Source of the DNA: Streptomyces sp. Q6
GTDB taxonomy: Bacteria > Actinomycetota > Actinomycetes > Streptomycetales > Streptomycetaceae
Assembly (NCBI RefSeq): GCF_036967205.1
Contig: NZ_CP146022.1
Span: 8,432,001 to 8,496,000 of the forward strand
Reading direction: 5' to 3'
DNA length: 64,000 bases
Of the stretch, positions 44,534-52,303 are shown piece by piece. How positions within the stretch are numbered: position 1 is the first letter of the stretch; each line of letters starts with the position of its first letter. The translations under genes were made by a program, and so were the position numbers. The notes below the pieces were generated by a model that saw only the letters and a program-made list of their open reading frames with translations, was not told the DNA's origin and did no database searches.

Positions 44534-45655
44534 GTGGCTGAGCCTGTTCGGGTGCGCAGACTGACTGACCAGGAAGGGCAGAAGCTGCAGCAGATCGTGC
44601 GCCGGGGCAGCACCAGTTCGGTGCGGTACCGGCGGGCGATGATGCTGCTGGCCTCGGCCGGCGGGAACCGGGCACCGGTGATCGCGAAGCTGGTGCAGGC
44701 CGACGAGGACACCGTGCGCGATGTGATCCACCGGTTCAACGAGATCGGCCTGGCCTGCCTGGACCCTCGGTGGGCGGGAGGCCGTCCCCGCCTGCTCGAT
44801 CGTGATGACGAGGACTTCGTCATCCAGACGGCCATCACCCGCCCCACCAAGCTCGGCCAGCCCTTCACCCGCTGGTCGCTGCGCAAGCTCGTCGCCTACC
44901 TGCGGAAAGTTCACGGCCGGGTGATCCGCATCGGCCGCGAGGCGTTACGTGGCCTGCTCGCCCGCCGCGGCGTTACCTTCCAGCGCACCAAGACATGGAA
45001 GGAGTCGCCGGACCCGGACCGCGAGGCGAAGCTGGACCGGATCGAAGAGGTCCTTCACCGCTTCTCCGACCGGGTTTTCGCCTTCGACGAGTTCGGCCCG
45101 CTCGGGATCCGGCCCACCGCCGGCTCGTGCTGGGCCGAACGAAAGCGCCCCGGCCGACTGCCCGCCACATATCACCGCACCCACGGGGTGCGCTATTTCC
45201 ATGGCTGCTACTCGGTTGGGGACGACCGCCTGTGGGGCGTCAACCGGTGCAAGAAGGGCGCCGCGAACACGCTGGCCGCGCTGAAGTCGATCCGTGCCGC
45301 CCGCCCCGACGGCGCACCGATCTACGTGATCCTGGACAACCTGTCTGCCCACAAGGGCGCCGACATCCGCCGCTGGGCGAAGAAGAACAAGGTCGAGCTG
45401 TGCTTCACCCCGACCTACGCCTCGTGGGCAAACCCCATAGAGGCCCACTTCGGACCGCTGAGACAGTTCACCATCGCCAACTCCCACCACCCCAACCACA
45501 TCGTGCAGACCAAGGCTCTGCACGCCTACCTGCGCTGGCGCAACGTCAACGCCCGCCATCGTGACGTCCTGGCCGCCGAACGCAGGGAACGCGCCCGCAT
45601 CCGCAGCGAGAAGGGCATCCGATGGGGCGGACGCCCGCTCACGATGGCGGCCTGA
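44534..45655 (+). CDS. IS630 family transposase
   Basis: 373 residues from GTG 44534 (GGGGGT upstream; GTG 44477 also in frame). An N-terminal helix-turn-helix (VRRLTDQEGQKLQQIVRRG; LVQADEDTVRDVIHRFNEIG) and winged-helix segment (LLARRGVTFQRTKTWKESPD) precede the DDE catalytic core: Asp in VFAFDEFGPLGIRP, Asp in IYVILDNLSAHKGADI and Glu in ASWANPIEAHFGPLRQF. All three catalytic residues are present and the frame is intact, so the enzyme may be active. Confidence 0.95.
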   Translation: MAEPVRVRRLTDQEGQKLQQIVRRGSTSSVRYRRAMMLLASAGGNRAPVIAKLVQADEDTVRDVIHRFNEIGLACLDPRWAGGRPRLLDRDDEDFVIQTAITRPTKLGQPFTRWSLRKLVAYLRKVHGRVIRIGREALRGLLARRGVTFQRTKTWKESPDPDREAKLDRIEEVLHRFSDRVFAFDEFGPLGIRPTAGSCWAERKRPGRLPATYHRTHGVRYFHGCYSVGDDRLWGVNRCKKGAANTLAALKSIRAARPDGAPIYVILDNLSAHKGADIRRWAKKNKVELCFTPTYASWANPIEAHFGPLRQFTIANSHHPNHIVQTKALHAYLRWRNVNARHRDVLAAERRERARIRSEKGIRWGGRPLTMAA

Positions 45656-45672
45656 CCAGATGTTCCGGCGGG

Positions 45673-46074
45673 TCAGACAACCAGCGCCGCGTGCAGCGCA
45701 TCGAATGCTTCACGAAGTTCCAACGTGGCGATCGGATCGATCTCCATCTGCAAATGACACACGCCGTCGTCGCCGTTGGGAGTCAGACGCACGAAAAAGG
45801 CGAAACCGTCCCCGACGGGCTCCGCCTTCAACGTCATCGGATTGCTCCGGCCCGGAGTCACCGCCACCGAAAAGCGTCCACCCGACGGCGCGCGCAGGTG
45901 AGAGAGCACGCGGGCCGCGAAGTCCATGACCTCCGCAGCGCTGACATCCGCGGTGAAGTCAGCCGTCAGCCACGAGCACCAATCGGCAGTGACCTGCCAG
46001 GTGTCGCCATCGGTCCGAGCCAGTTCCACCCACACGTCGTCGCTGCCGAGGCGTATCCGCGGTAGTTCCATCAT
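45673..46074 (-). CDS. Passenger gene inside the IS: small acidic protein, unknown
   Basis: 133 residues from ATG 46074 (GGAGGG fits ATG 46071 better). Features: ELPRIRLGSDDVWVELARTD, then WQVTADWCSWLTADFTADVS, VMDFAARVLSHLRAPSG, GFAFFVRLTPNGDDGVCHLQ and IDPIATLELREAFDALHAAL. It is compact, acidic and alpha/beta with no signal or helix; it resembles small DUF6228-type proteins of streptomycetes, but I am unsure. It ends 17 bp from the converging transposase gene, and its own promoter would lie in 46075-46159 within the element. Confidence 0.8.
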   Translation of the reverse strand: MMELPRIRLGSDDVWVELARTDGDTWQVTADWCSWLTADFTADVSAAEVMDFAARVLSHLRAPSGGRFSVAVTPGRSNPMTLKAEPVGDGFAFFVRLTPNGDDGVCHLQMEIDPIATLELREAFDALHAALVV

Positions 46075-46159
46075 CGCCCTCCGACATCCGAGCCTGGGCT
46101 CAAGATCCTATGAGGCAGATCTCCCTCATCGGAAGCCATCACGCCATCCACCGCCCGCT

Positions 46160-46189
46160 CAACCCGGCGAACCTTCCCGGTCAGGGCAC
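46160..46189 (-). repeat. Right terminal inverted repeat of the IS630-like element
   Basis: Exact 30-bp reverse complement of 44450-44479; the TA duplication follows at 46190-46191. Confidence 0.95.
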
Positions 46190-46306
46190 TAGCCCCGAGT
46201 GCGTGCAAGGTGGGCAGAGCTGCCTCTGAGGCACGAGTGAGCCACCCTGCTGCTGCGTACTCAAGGCGCCAACCGCATCCACGACCAGGACATGTGGGTT
46301 GATTTA

Positions 46307-46351
46307 TGCCCGCACTGGTCACCGGCGTTCCGCCGGTGACCAGTGCGGGCA
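46307..46351. terminator. Very stable hairpin right of the IS
   Basis: 21-bp perfect arms (46307-46327 with 46331-46351) and a 3-nt loop. It lies 117 bp beyond the IS end, where the transcript of the interrupted DUF6131-like unit would originally have ended. The stretch 46352-46636 holds no gene and should contain the next promoter. Confidence 0.65.
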
Positions 46352-46636
46352 CTGGCTTGTGCGGGCATTGTCTTGTGTGGCATTCGGACAGCGTGTCCGC
46401 ACGTCCACACCATCCGGCCTGGCCGCGCGGGGCGAAGGCACTCCGGTGCGCGACCGACCGCCGGATCGTTCAGACGTAAACCGCCTGATGTCCGGTCAAA
46501 CCGCTCCTTCGGCGAGGTCTCCGATGAGGTTCCGGGCCCGCCCGGGCACATTCATCTCACCCGTGCGCGGTACGGTCCTGATTCGGGGGTATCGGGGGTT
46601 GAGTTACTAGCGGCGCTTCGGATGTGAGGCGGATCC

Positions 46637-47074
46637 ATGGACCTTGATGTGCAGACCCTGCGCCAGGAGGCGCACGTTGATCGCTCGCCGGCGGTCGGCG
46701 CTGCTTTCGACAGCAGTGCCGAGATCGCGGCCGCGCGGCTCATGGCCCGCGAGTTCCTGACGTCCTTGCAGGCAGAGCACGGTCTGCCGGTACCGCCTCA
46801 GACGATGGGTGTCGTCCAACTCGTCGTGAGCGAGCTGGTCACCAACGCCAGCAAGTACGCGCCGGGTCCGTGCCTCGTGGACCTGGAGCTCAAGGGGGGC
46901 GCCGTGGAGATCAGCGTGTGGGACAGCAGCACCACGCTGCCGTCGGTCCAGGCGGCGGACCCGGAGCGGATCGGGCAGCACGGGCTGGAGATCGTCATGG
47001 CGGTGTGCCAGAGCTTCAGTGTTCACCGCGCGCCGGTGGGCAAGCGGATCGCCGCATCCGTCGCGCTCGGCTGA
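46637..47074 (+). CDS. RsbW-like ATP-binding protein (anti-sigma kinase type)
   Basis: 145 residues, a single HATPase_c fold. N-box VQLVVSELVTNASKYAPGPC; G1-like VWDSSTTLPS; G2-like GQHGLEIVMAVCQSF; end FSVHRAPVGKRIAASVAL. Such proteins phosphorylate a STAS antagonist and bind a SigB/SigF-type sigma factor. The VWDSS box (normally D-x-G) shows that ATP contact residues differ from RsbW, as in many streptomycete paralogues. ATG 46637 with GAGGCGG upstream; a strong hairpin follows. Confidence 0.9.
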   Translation: MDLDVQTLRQEAHVDRSPAVGAAFDSSAEIAAARLMAREFLTSLQAEHGLPVPPQTMGVVQLVVSELVTNASKYAPGPCLVDLELKGGAVEISVWDSSTTLPSVQAADPERIGQHGLEIVMAVCQSFSVHRAPVGKRIAASVALG

Positions 47075-47142
47075 ACGAGTTCGAAGGTCGGGCTGTCACC
47101 CACGCCCACCTTCGATGAGACGAGCATCTTCCGCGGTGGCCT

Positions 47143-47196
47143 CGGCGGCCTGCTCGATCCGGGACAAGCATGTCGTCCGGATCGAGCAGGCCGCCG
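47143..47196 (+). terminator. Hairpin after the ATP-binding protein gene
   Basis: 20-bp perfect arms (47143-47162 with 47177-47196), 14-nt loop, 69 bp past the stop. Confidence 0.75.
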
Positions 47197-47373
47197 AACC
47201 GGCTCAACCGCACATGACCTCCGCCACCCCACGCGAGAACAACAGGCGGAGCCGTTCCCGCTCAGCGCGTCGAGGCTGATCCGCACGAGACCCATGGCGG
47301 CGATGTGCCGGCCGACCAAGGTTTTCGCCTCGCGGCGTGCGTGCGGCCTCCACCTGCGGGACATGCGGGGTGA

Positions 47374-48369
47374 ATGACAGACAACAAGGATGAGTACGGC
47401 CCGTCCGCAGCCGTCGAGGAGCGGGCCCCCGACTCCCCGACCGAACTTCCCGAACATGCCTGGAGAGCGGTGTTCAAGAGGAGTGTCCGGGAGTTCCAGG
47501 AGGACGAACTCGTCGATCGTGCCGCGGCGTTGACGTACTACGGCATTTTGTCGATCTTCCCCGCACTCCTCGTGCTGGTGGCCGTCCTGGGAGTGGTGGG
47601 GGAGAGCGCCACCCGGAAGGTGCTGAAGGGGCTGGAGTCGCTGGCACCAGGACCTGCCCGGGACATCCTCACCACGTCCGTCTCCCAGTTGCAGGGCAAT
47701 GCCGGCATGGGGTCGATCATGGCTGTCGTCGGACTCGTGCTGGCCGTCTGGTCGGCTTCGGGTTACGTGGGGGCGTTCATCAGGACGGCGAATCAGGTGT
47801 ACGACGTACCGGAGGGCCGCCCCTTGTGGAAGATTCTTCCGCTGCGGCTCGGACTCACCGTCGCCCTGATGGCTCTCGCGATGGCGAGCGCGCTGATCGT
47901 CGTCTTCACCGGTGGCATCGCCGAGAACGCGGGGAGCGCGCTGGGCGTCGGAGACACGGTGCTCGCGGTCTGGTCCGTCGCGAAGTGGCCGGTGCTGGCG
48001 GTGCTCGTGGTGCTGATGATGGCCCTGTTGTTCTGGGCGACCCCCAATGCCAAGGGCCGGGGATGGCGTTGGGTCACTCCGGGCGGGGGCGTCGCGCTCC
48101 TCATCTGGCTGGTGGCATCCGTGGGCTTCTCCGTCTACGTGTCCGGCTTCGCCTCGTACAACAAGACGTACGGAACGATGGCGGGTGCCATCGTCTTCCT
48201 CGTCTGGCTCTGGCTCACCAACCTCGCCCTGCTCCTCGGGCTCGAGTTCGACGCCGAGATCACCCGGCAGCGCGCGATGGTCGCCGGACATCCGGAGGAC
48301 GCCGAGCCGTTCGTCGAGCCCCGCGACACGCAGGCATGGGACGAGCGGGACGAAGAGCAGGTGAGCTGA
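47374..48369 (+). CDS. YihY/BrkB family membrane protein (second copy)
   Basis: 331 residues. AWRAVFKRSVREFQEDELVD then RAAALTYYGILSIFPALLVL is the family signature; YVGAFIRTANQVYDVPEGRP, GGVALLIWLVASVGFSVYVS and FASYNKTYGTMAGAIVFLVW follow, ending in an acidic tail (AEPFVEPRDTQAWDERDEEQ). Six helices. This is the more canonical BrkB paralogue; the copy at 5050 is divergent. Two tandem hairpins follow its stop. Confidence 0.93.
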   Translation: MTDNKDEYGPSAAVEERAPDSPTELPEHAWRAVFKRSVREFQEDELVDRAAALTYYGILSIFPALLVLVAVLGVVGESATRKVLKGLESLAPGPARDILTTSVSQLQGNAGMGSIMAVVGLVLAVWSASGYVGAFIRTANQVYDVPEGRPLWKILPLRLGLTVALMALAMASALIVVFTGGIAENAGSALGVGDTVLAVWSVAKWPVLAVLVVLMMALLFWATPNAKGRGWRWVTPGGGVALLIWLVASVGFSVYVSGFASYNKTYGTMAGAIVFLVWLWLTNLALLLGLEFDAEITRQRAMVAGHPEDAEPFVEPRDTQAWDERDEEQVS

Positions 48370-48376
48370 GGCGTAC

Positions 48377-48402
48377 GGGGCCCGGCTGCGGTGCCGGGCC
48401 CC
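48377..48402 (+). terminator. First hairpin after the BrkB gene
   Basis: 10-bp perfect arms (48377-48386 with 48393-48402), 6-nt loop, directly after the stop codon. Confidence 0.65.
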
Positions 48403-48407
48403 AAGAA

Positions 48408-48472
48408 CGTAGCCCGCAGTCGAGGAACCCGGCCGCCGTCCTGGGGGCCGGGTTCCTCGACTGCGGGCTACG
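48408..48472. terminator. 27-bp-arm hairpin between converging genes
   Basis: Perfect 27-bp arms (48408-48434 with 48446-48472), 11-nt loop. It lies between the BrkB gene and the converging small-protein gene, so it may end both transcripts. Confidence 0.8.
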
Positions 48473-48489
48473 AGAGTTCTCGTGTGCGG

Positions 48490-48879
48490 TCAGAACCGTC
48501 CGCCGGTCCACCGGGTGATCGGGCCGTGACCGCGCCGAGCGTTCGCCCGGCCCAGCGCGTAGGCGCCCACCAGTCCGGCGAGGACACCGCCACCCGCACC
48601 GGTCGCGATCGCCTTGCGGTGCTTGATGACGCTCCATGCGGTCGCCGCGGCCTGGACGGACTTCGTCGGAACGGTGGACAGCATCGCGCCGCCCGCCTTC
48701 GCCTTGGAGGCGAGAGTGCTCACCTGACCGGCGCTCTTGTCGCGGAGATCGGCGGCTGTCGATGAGGACTTCTTTGCCGCCGCCGACGCCTTGGACGCGG
48801 CGGAACTGCCGGCCGATCGAGCCGCCGTGCCGGCCTTCGATTTCTGTGCGGTCTGGGTGGTCTTCGCATTTTCAGCCAT
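48490..48879 (-). CDS. Ala/Lys/Ser-rich small protein with C-terminal helix
   Basis: 129 residues from ATG 48879 (GGAG upstream). The N-terminal two thirds is low complexity (TAQKSKAGTAARSAGSS; ASAAAKKSSSTAADLRDKSA), histone-H1-like. The C-terminus has a glycine-rich helix (AIATGAGGGVLAGLVGAYAL) and RANARRGHGPITRW. It may be a membrane-tethered or nucleoid-associated protein; function unknown. The longer frame to 48975 overlaps the hairpin at 48967 and is rejected. Confidence 0.7.
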   Translation of the reverse strand: MAENAKTTQTAQKSKAGTAARSAGSSAASKASAAAKKSSSTAADLRDKSAGQVSTLASKAKAGGAMLSTVPTKSVQAAATAWSVIKHRKAIATGAGGGVLAGLVGAYALGRANARRGHGPITRWTGGRF

Positions 48880-48966
48880 GCACTCCGTCTGGCCGACACC
48901 GCGCTGCTCAAACACATTTGTGAGAAGAGTATGGCGTCGGCGTGTGAAGGGCGTGCGCGGCCGCGG

Positions 48967-49026
48967 CCGACTCATGCGCGAGGGCGGCTCCCGAATATCG
49001 GGAGCCGCCCCTCGCGCATGAGTCGG
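48967..49026 (-). terminator. Hairpin after the csbD-like gene
   Basis: 28-bp arms with one unpaired base (48967-48994 with 48998-49026), just beyond the CsbD stop at 49042. Confidence 0.8.
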
Positions 49027-49041
49027 CCGGCGCTGTGCCGG

Positions 49042-49215
49042 TCAGTGCTTGCCGACGTCCTTCGCCTTTTCCTTGGCCTGACGGGCATCGCCCTTCATCT
49101 GCTCGGCGCGGCCCTCGGCGGTGAGCCGCTCGTTGCCCACCGTGCGGCCGACGGCTTCCTTGGCGGAACCGGTGGCCTGCTCGGTCTTCGCCTTGGCCTT
49201 TTCGTTGGCGCTCAT
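49042..49215 (-). CDS. CsbD family stress-response protein
   Basis: 57 residues, too short to be obvious but clear: MSANEKAKAKTEQATGSAKE, AVGRTVGNERLTAEGRAEQM, KGDARQAKEKAKDVGKH. The repeated G-x-x-K-E pattern and Lys/Ala content are those of CsbD, small hydrophilic proteins induced by osmotic and general stress in Bacillus and Streptomyces under SigB-type sigma factors. Start ATG 49215 with GGGAG upstream. The 280 bp beyond it carry no gene and should hold the stress promoter. Confidence 0.92.
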   Translation of the reverse strand: MSANEKAKAKTEQATGSAKEAVGRTVGNERLTAEGRAEQMKGDARQAKEKAKDVGKH

Positions 49216-49494
49216 ATCTGCTCACGCTCCCTTGGTCTCAGCGTTCTCTGTGCACTCTCCGTCTGGCCGCTGCGTTCCGTCATAAACCCTGGGAATCCAT
49301 CAGAAGTTCAGACCCTCGTGTCATTCTCCGCAATGAGGCCGCCAAGCAGCGTGGACACAATTCGGCTGAGCGGGCGGGATGCCCGCATCTGCGAACAGCC
49401 GCTGTGTTTCGCTAATCGCCGCTGCGTGCGCTGTTTCGACCTTTGATGAATCGGAGGTGCACCAGAAGCCTTTACCGGTCGTCGAGACGCTGGG

Positions 49495-49899
49495 TCAGGG
49501 CTGGGGCGCGAGCGGGAGCGCCAGCGCGGCCGTGACCGTCTTGCCCCACGCGTCGGTGGTGACCTGAAGGCGTGAGGACAGGCGACGCACCATCGCCCAG
49601 CCGTAGCACCCCGGCTGACCCTTTTCGTTGTCGAGCGCGCGCGGACGTGTGTCGCTGCTGTCGCTGACCCGTAGCTGAAGCTCTTCGCTGCTCAGGCGGA
49701 TGCTGAAGCGCGTCACGCCGCCCGCGTGCTGGAGCGCGTTCGCTATCAACTCGCTGGCTACGAGCAGGGCGTCGTCCCGCAGGCGCCGGGCCTCGGGCAG
49801 GGGAAGGCCGCAACACACCTCTGCCAGGACCGAGCGGAGCTGGGATCTGGCGTCCGCGCTGCTGATGCCTTTCGGCTCTGTCGCCCTCGCAACGCTCAT
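49495..49899 (-). CDS. RsbW-like ATP-binding protein (anti-sigma kinase type)
   Basis: 134 residues from ATG 49899. N-box ALLVASELIANALQHAGGVT, G1-like LQLRVSDSSDTRPRAL, G2-like CYGWAMVRRLSSRLQVTTDA, end WGKTVTAALALP. HATPase_c proteins of this class bind ATP and act as serine kinases in partner switching. The VSDSS box departs from D-x-G. It shares the pattern of the copy at 51581, 1.7 kb away, so the two may be duplicates. The longer minus frame to 50502 is Arg-rich shadow. Confidence 0.87.
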   Translation of the reverse strand: MSVARATEPKGISSADARSQLRSVLAEVCCGLPLPEARRLRDDALLVASELIANALQHAGGVTRFSIRLSSEELQLRVSDSSDTRPRALDNEKGQPGCYGWAMVRRLSSRLQVTTDAWGKTVTAALALPLAPQP

Positions 49900-50135
49900 G
49901 GCGGCCTCGCTCTCTTCCCCGTACGGGCTCGGTGGCGGCCGACGGTCATGTGCTCCTCCCTGGTTGCCCCGTATCACCGGCCCCACACACCCGCGCCCCG
50001 TGATCCCGAGGCTTCGAGGGCTGTGCCGGAACGTCCGTGATGTCGAAGAGGCGCATGCATCGGGAGCGGCGGGGCAAACGGGGTGGCGAACACTTTGGCC
50101 GGGCGCCCAGCCCACGATCAGATTGGCAGACCCGC

Positions 50136-50474
50136 ATGCTTCTGGCGCATCCCGCGGTCCTGACCCGTCTCCTGGAGCAGTACGCGACCTTGGTCGCGCT
50201 GAACGCCCAGGAGGGCTCTCCCGAGGTGCAACGCCGCATGGAGGACATCTCCTACACCCTGTGCGTGACCACCGGAACCCGGGACATCGACAGTGCCCTC
50301 GTCGCCGCGCGCCATCAGCTCCCCGGGGCCCGGCCCGGGGACGACTCCGTCCTGGGCGACACCGCCCAGCGGGTCCCCGAGGATGCCGTCGAATTCGGTG
50401 TCGTCCCCGCATCCGTCGCCACCTCGGCGGAGCCGGACGCGCTGACGCGGCCGGAGACCACACCGGCGGCCTGA
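50136..50474 (+). CDS. DUF5133-like protein
   Basis: 112 residues from ATG 50136: MLLAHPAVLTRLLEQYATLV, ALNAQEGSPEVQRRMEDISY and TLCVTTGTRDIDSALVAARH match DUF5133, a small helical family found near stress genes in Streptomyces. The C-terminal 40 residues are Pro/Ala/Glu-rich. No ribosome site is obvious; an ATG at 50037 would add a basic stretch. Function unknown. Confidence 0.85.
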   Translation: MLLAHPAVLTRLLEQYATLVALNAQEGSPEVQRRMEDISYTLCVTTGTRDIDSALVAARHQLPGARPGDDSVLGDTAQRVPEDAVEFGVVPASVATSAEPDALTRPETTPAA

Positions 50475-50543
50475 GGCGACTCCCCCTGACACCGGTGTTC
50501 AAGCGCCCGTGTCACCGACGACAGAGTGGGCACTGGGACAGGC

Positions 50544-50729
50544 ATGAACACACCCTTCGAAGGCCGTGAAGAGCCGTTGATGCTCCTGGAGGCCTTCGCG
50601 CTCCCGTCCCCTCTGCACGGCAGCGACTGCATGTGGTGCGGCATCACGCGCCAGAGCGGGCAGCCGGCGGCCGGGCTCCGGCAGGATCCGGGTCCGACCG
50701 CCGCGCCCGGCCTGTCCGGAGCGCCCTAG
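50544..50729 (+). CDS. Doubtful small gene
   Basis: 61 codons from ATG 50544, with GGGACAGG before it: MNTPFEGREEPLMLLEAFAL, GSDCMWCGITRQSG. A C-x2-C pair and ordered composition make it possible, but no family supports it. Confidence 0.25.
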   Translation: MNTPFEGREEPLMLLEAFALPSPLHGSDCMWCGITRQSGQPAAGLRQDPGPTAAPGLSGAP

Positions 50730-51096
50730 CGTGAGGAGCGGTCGGAACACGTGCGGAGAACGCGCAACGGACGGAGATGGCCGCGGTGAGCGGGGGCGGC
50801 GGGATCCTGCGGGCACGAACGCAATACGGCCCCGTCGATCGGCAAGTGCGTACCGGCATCCACGTACCGGCATCCACGCCGAGTCGGTGGTTCACGTACG
50901 CCTTGGTGAACGCGGCGTCACCGGTGCCGTTGTCGGCGGTCGACGGTGGAAACGGCATGGCTGAGGGATGAGTTCCAGAGCACCTGCGACGCACTGAAGA
51001 GCGCCGCCTCCTCAAGCGGCCCGGCATCACGGGGCGTCCGGGCGGAGCCACGGGGTCCGGTGCGTACGCGCGGACAGGTGTGCGAAGGTACGGGCC
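50730..51096. other. Intergenic region
   Basis: 367 bp without supported coding sequence. The last part is the leader of the STAS gene. Confidence 0.35.
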
Positions 51097-51465
51097 ATGA
51101 CATCAGGCAGCAGCGACATCCGCGTCGAGCAGCACGGAAGCGTCACCACCGTGACGGTGTCCGGCCAGGCGGACCTGCAGAACCTCGCAGAGGTCGTCGA
51201 GGCCTTCGCCCAGGCTCTGAGTGATCCGCGGACCAAGGGCACGGTGATCGATCTGTCGGCCCTGACTTTCGCCGACAGCGTTCTTCTCAACCAGCTCCTC
51301 AAGGCACACTCCGACCACCGCGCCGAGGGCAGGCCGCTGCGTATCGCGGGACCCCTGCACTCCGGAGTCGAGCGACTGCTCCAGATCACGGGGACCGACG
51401 AGATCCTCGACGTCGCGGCGGACCTCGGGACCGCCCTGGACGAGCTCGACATCCCGCCCCGATAA
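51097..51465 (+). CDS. STAS-domain anti-sigma factor antagonist
   Basis: 122 residues. IRVEQHGSVTTVTVSGQADL is the first strand pair; TVIDLSALTFADSVLLNQLL holds the D-S motif whose Ser is phosphorylated by RsbW-type kinases; PLRIAGPLHSGVERLLQITG and TDEILDVAADLGTALDEL close the fold. It should free a sigma factor by binding unphosphorylated to an anti-sigma ATPase. The ATPase gene at 51581 follows 115 bp downstream on the same strand, a likely functional pair. Confidence 0.92.
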   Translation: MTSGSSDIRVEQHGSVTTVTVSGQADLQNLAEVVEAFAQALSDPRTKGTVIDLSALTFADSVLLNQLLKAHSDHRAEGRPLRIAGPLHSGVERLLQITGTDEILDVAADLGTALDELDIPPR

Positions 51466-51580
51466 CGGCCCGGGGCACGGGGCTGCGCGCGTGTGCCGGG
51501 GCTCAAGGCGGGCAGGCGGGACGGGTACACACCCCGGACGGCACTGACCGAACTCGTCCGGCAGGCAGAAAGAGGCCGGC

Positions 51581-51982
51581 ATGGCAAGCCCGCCCGAACA
51601 TCGGACCATGAGCCTGACCTGTCCCGAAGCGCGCAGCCGCGTCAGATCGGTGCTCCAACCACTGTGTGACACGCTCCCCGAGCGGCAGGCGGAGCGACTG
51701 CAACAGGACGCCTGTCTGATCACCAGCGAACTGGTGACGAACGCGATGCTGCACGCGGGAGGCGTCAGAGACTTCGACGTCGGTGTCCAGGGTCAGACGC
51801 TGATCATTCGCGTCAGCGACGGATCCACCACCCCACCCAGGCCGCGGTCGTCGGCTCCATCGGTGCCCGGCGGCCACGGCTGGTTCGTCGTCCAGCGGCT
51901 CAGCACCGATGTCGCGGTCGAACCCGACGCACACGGCAAGACCATCCGCGTCACTCTCGACGCCTCCCGGATGGCCGTCTGA
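51581..51982 (+). CDS. RsbW-like ATP-binding protein (anti-sigma kinase type)
   Basis: 133 residues. N-box DACLITSELVTNAMLHAGGV; G1 TLIIRVSDGSTTPPRPRSSA with a normal D-x-S/G; G2 GHGWFVVQRLSTDVAVEPDA; end HGKTIRVTLDAS. This is the best-preserved of the three copies and follows the STAS gene, so it may be that protein's kinase. ATG 51581 has AAAGAGG upstream. Between it and the next gene (51983-52303) nothing else is seen. Confidence 0.9.
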   Translation: MASPPEHRTMSLTCPEARSRVRSVLQPLCDTLPERQAERLQQDACLITSELVTNAMLHAGGVRDFDVGVQGQTLIIRVSDGSTTPPRPRSSAPSVPGGHGWFVVQRLSTDVAVEPDAHGKTIRVTLDASRMAV

Positions 51983-52303
51983 GACCTCCCGGCCCGCACA
52001 TCATGCGGAGCGGTCGTCGGCAGAATCGCTGCGCCTGGTCGCCCCGAAGGGGTACCGAGGCACCTGTGTCGCGGCCCGGACATCCCGTGGCCCACCCGCG
52101 GTGCGGTACAGGAAAGCTCGCCCGACCGCGCCACTGCTGGAGACCGTCGATCGCGACGTACCTGCCGCCGCGGCCTGGGCACGGTGGAGCGACGTGTCAC
52201 GGCGGCGGCCCGCGTTCCCGGGCCATGTCCGGCCCTTCCGTATGCCGGTCATACGTAACCTCCCGAACTGCGGGCATCCGAGGTGTCTACGAAGGAGGCG
52301 CCG

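Larger units (their letters stand above)
44450..46189. mobile_element. IS630-like insertion sequence with a passenger gene
   Basis: Terminal inverted repeats of 30 bp, GTGCCCTGACCGGGAAGGTT and 10 more bases, match perfectly at 44450-44479 and, reversed, 46160-46189. TA is duplicated outside both ends (44448-44449 and 46190-46191), as in IS630/Tc1 elements. Inside are an IS630-type DDE transposase and, convergent to it, an unrelated 133-codon gene. At 1740 bp it is longer than a transposase-only IS630 (about 1.1-1.2 kb). Perfect ends suggest a recent arrival. Confidence 0.93.

Noticed and set aside
46587-46592. GGGTAT as a SigB-type -10 element before the ATP-binding protein gene
   Set aside because: No matching GNNT -35 element at 14-16 bp spacing was found.
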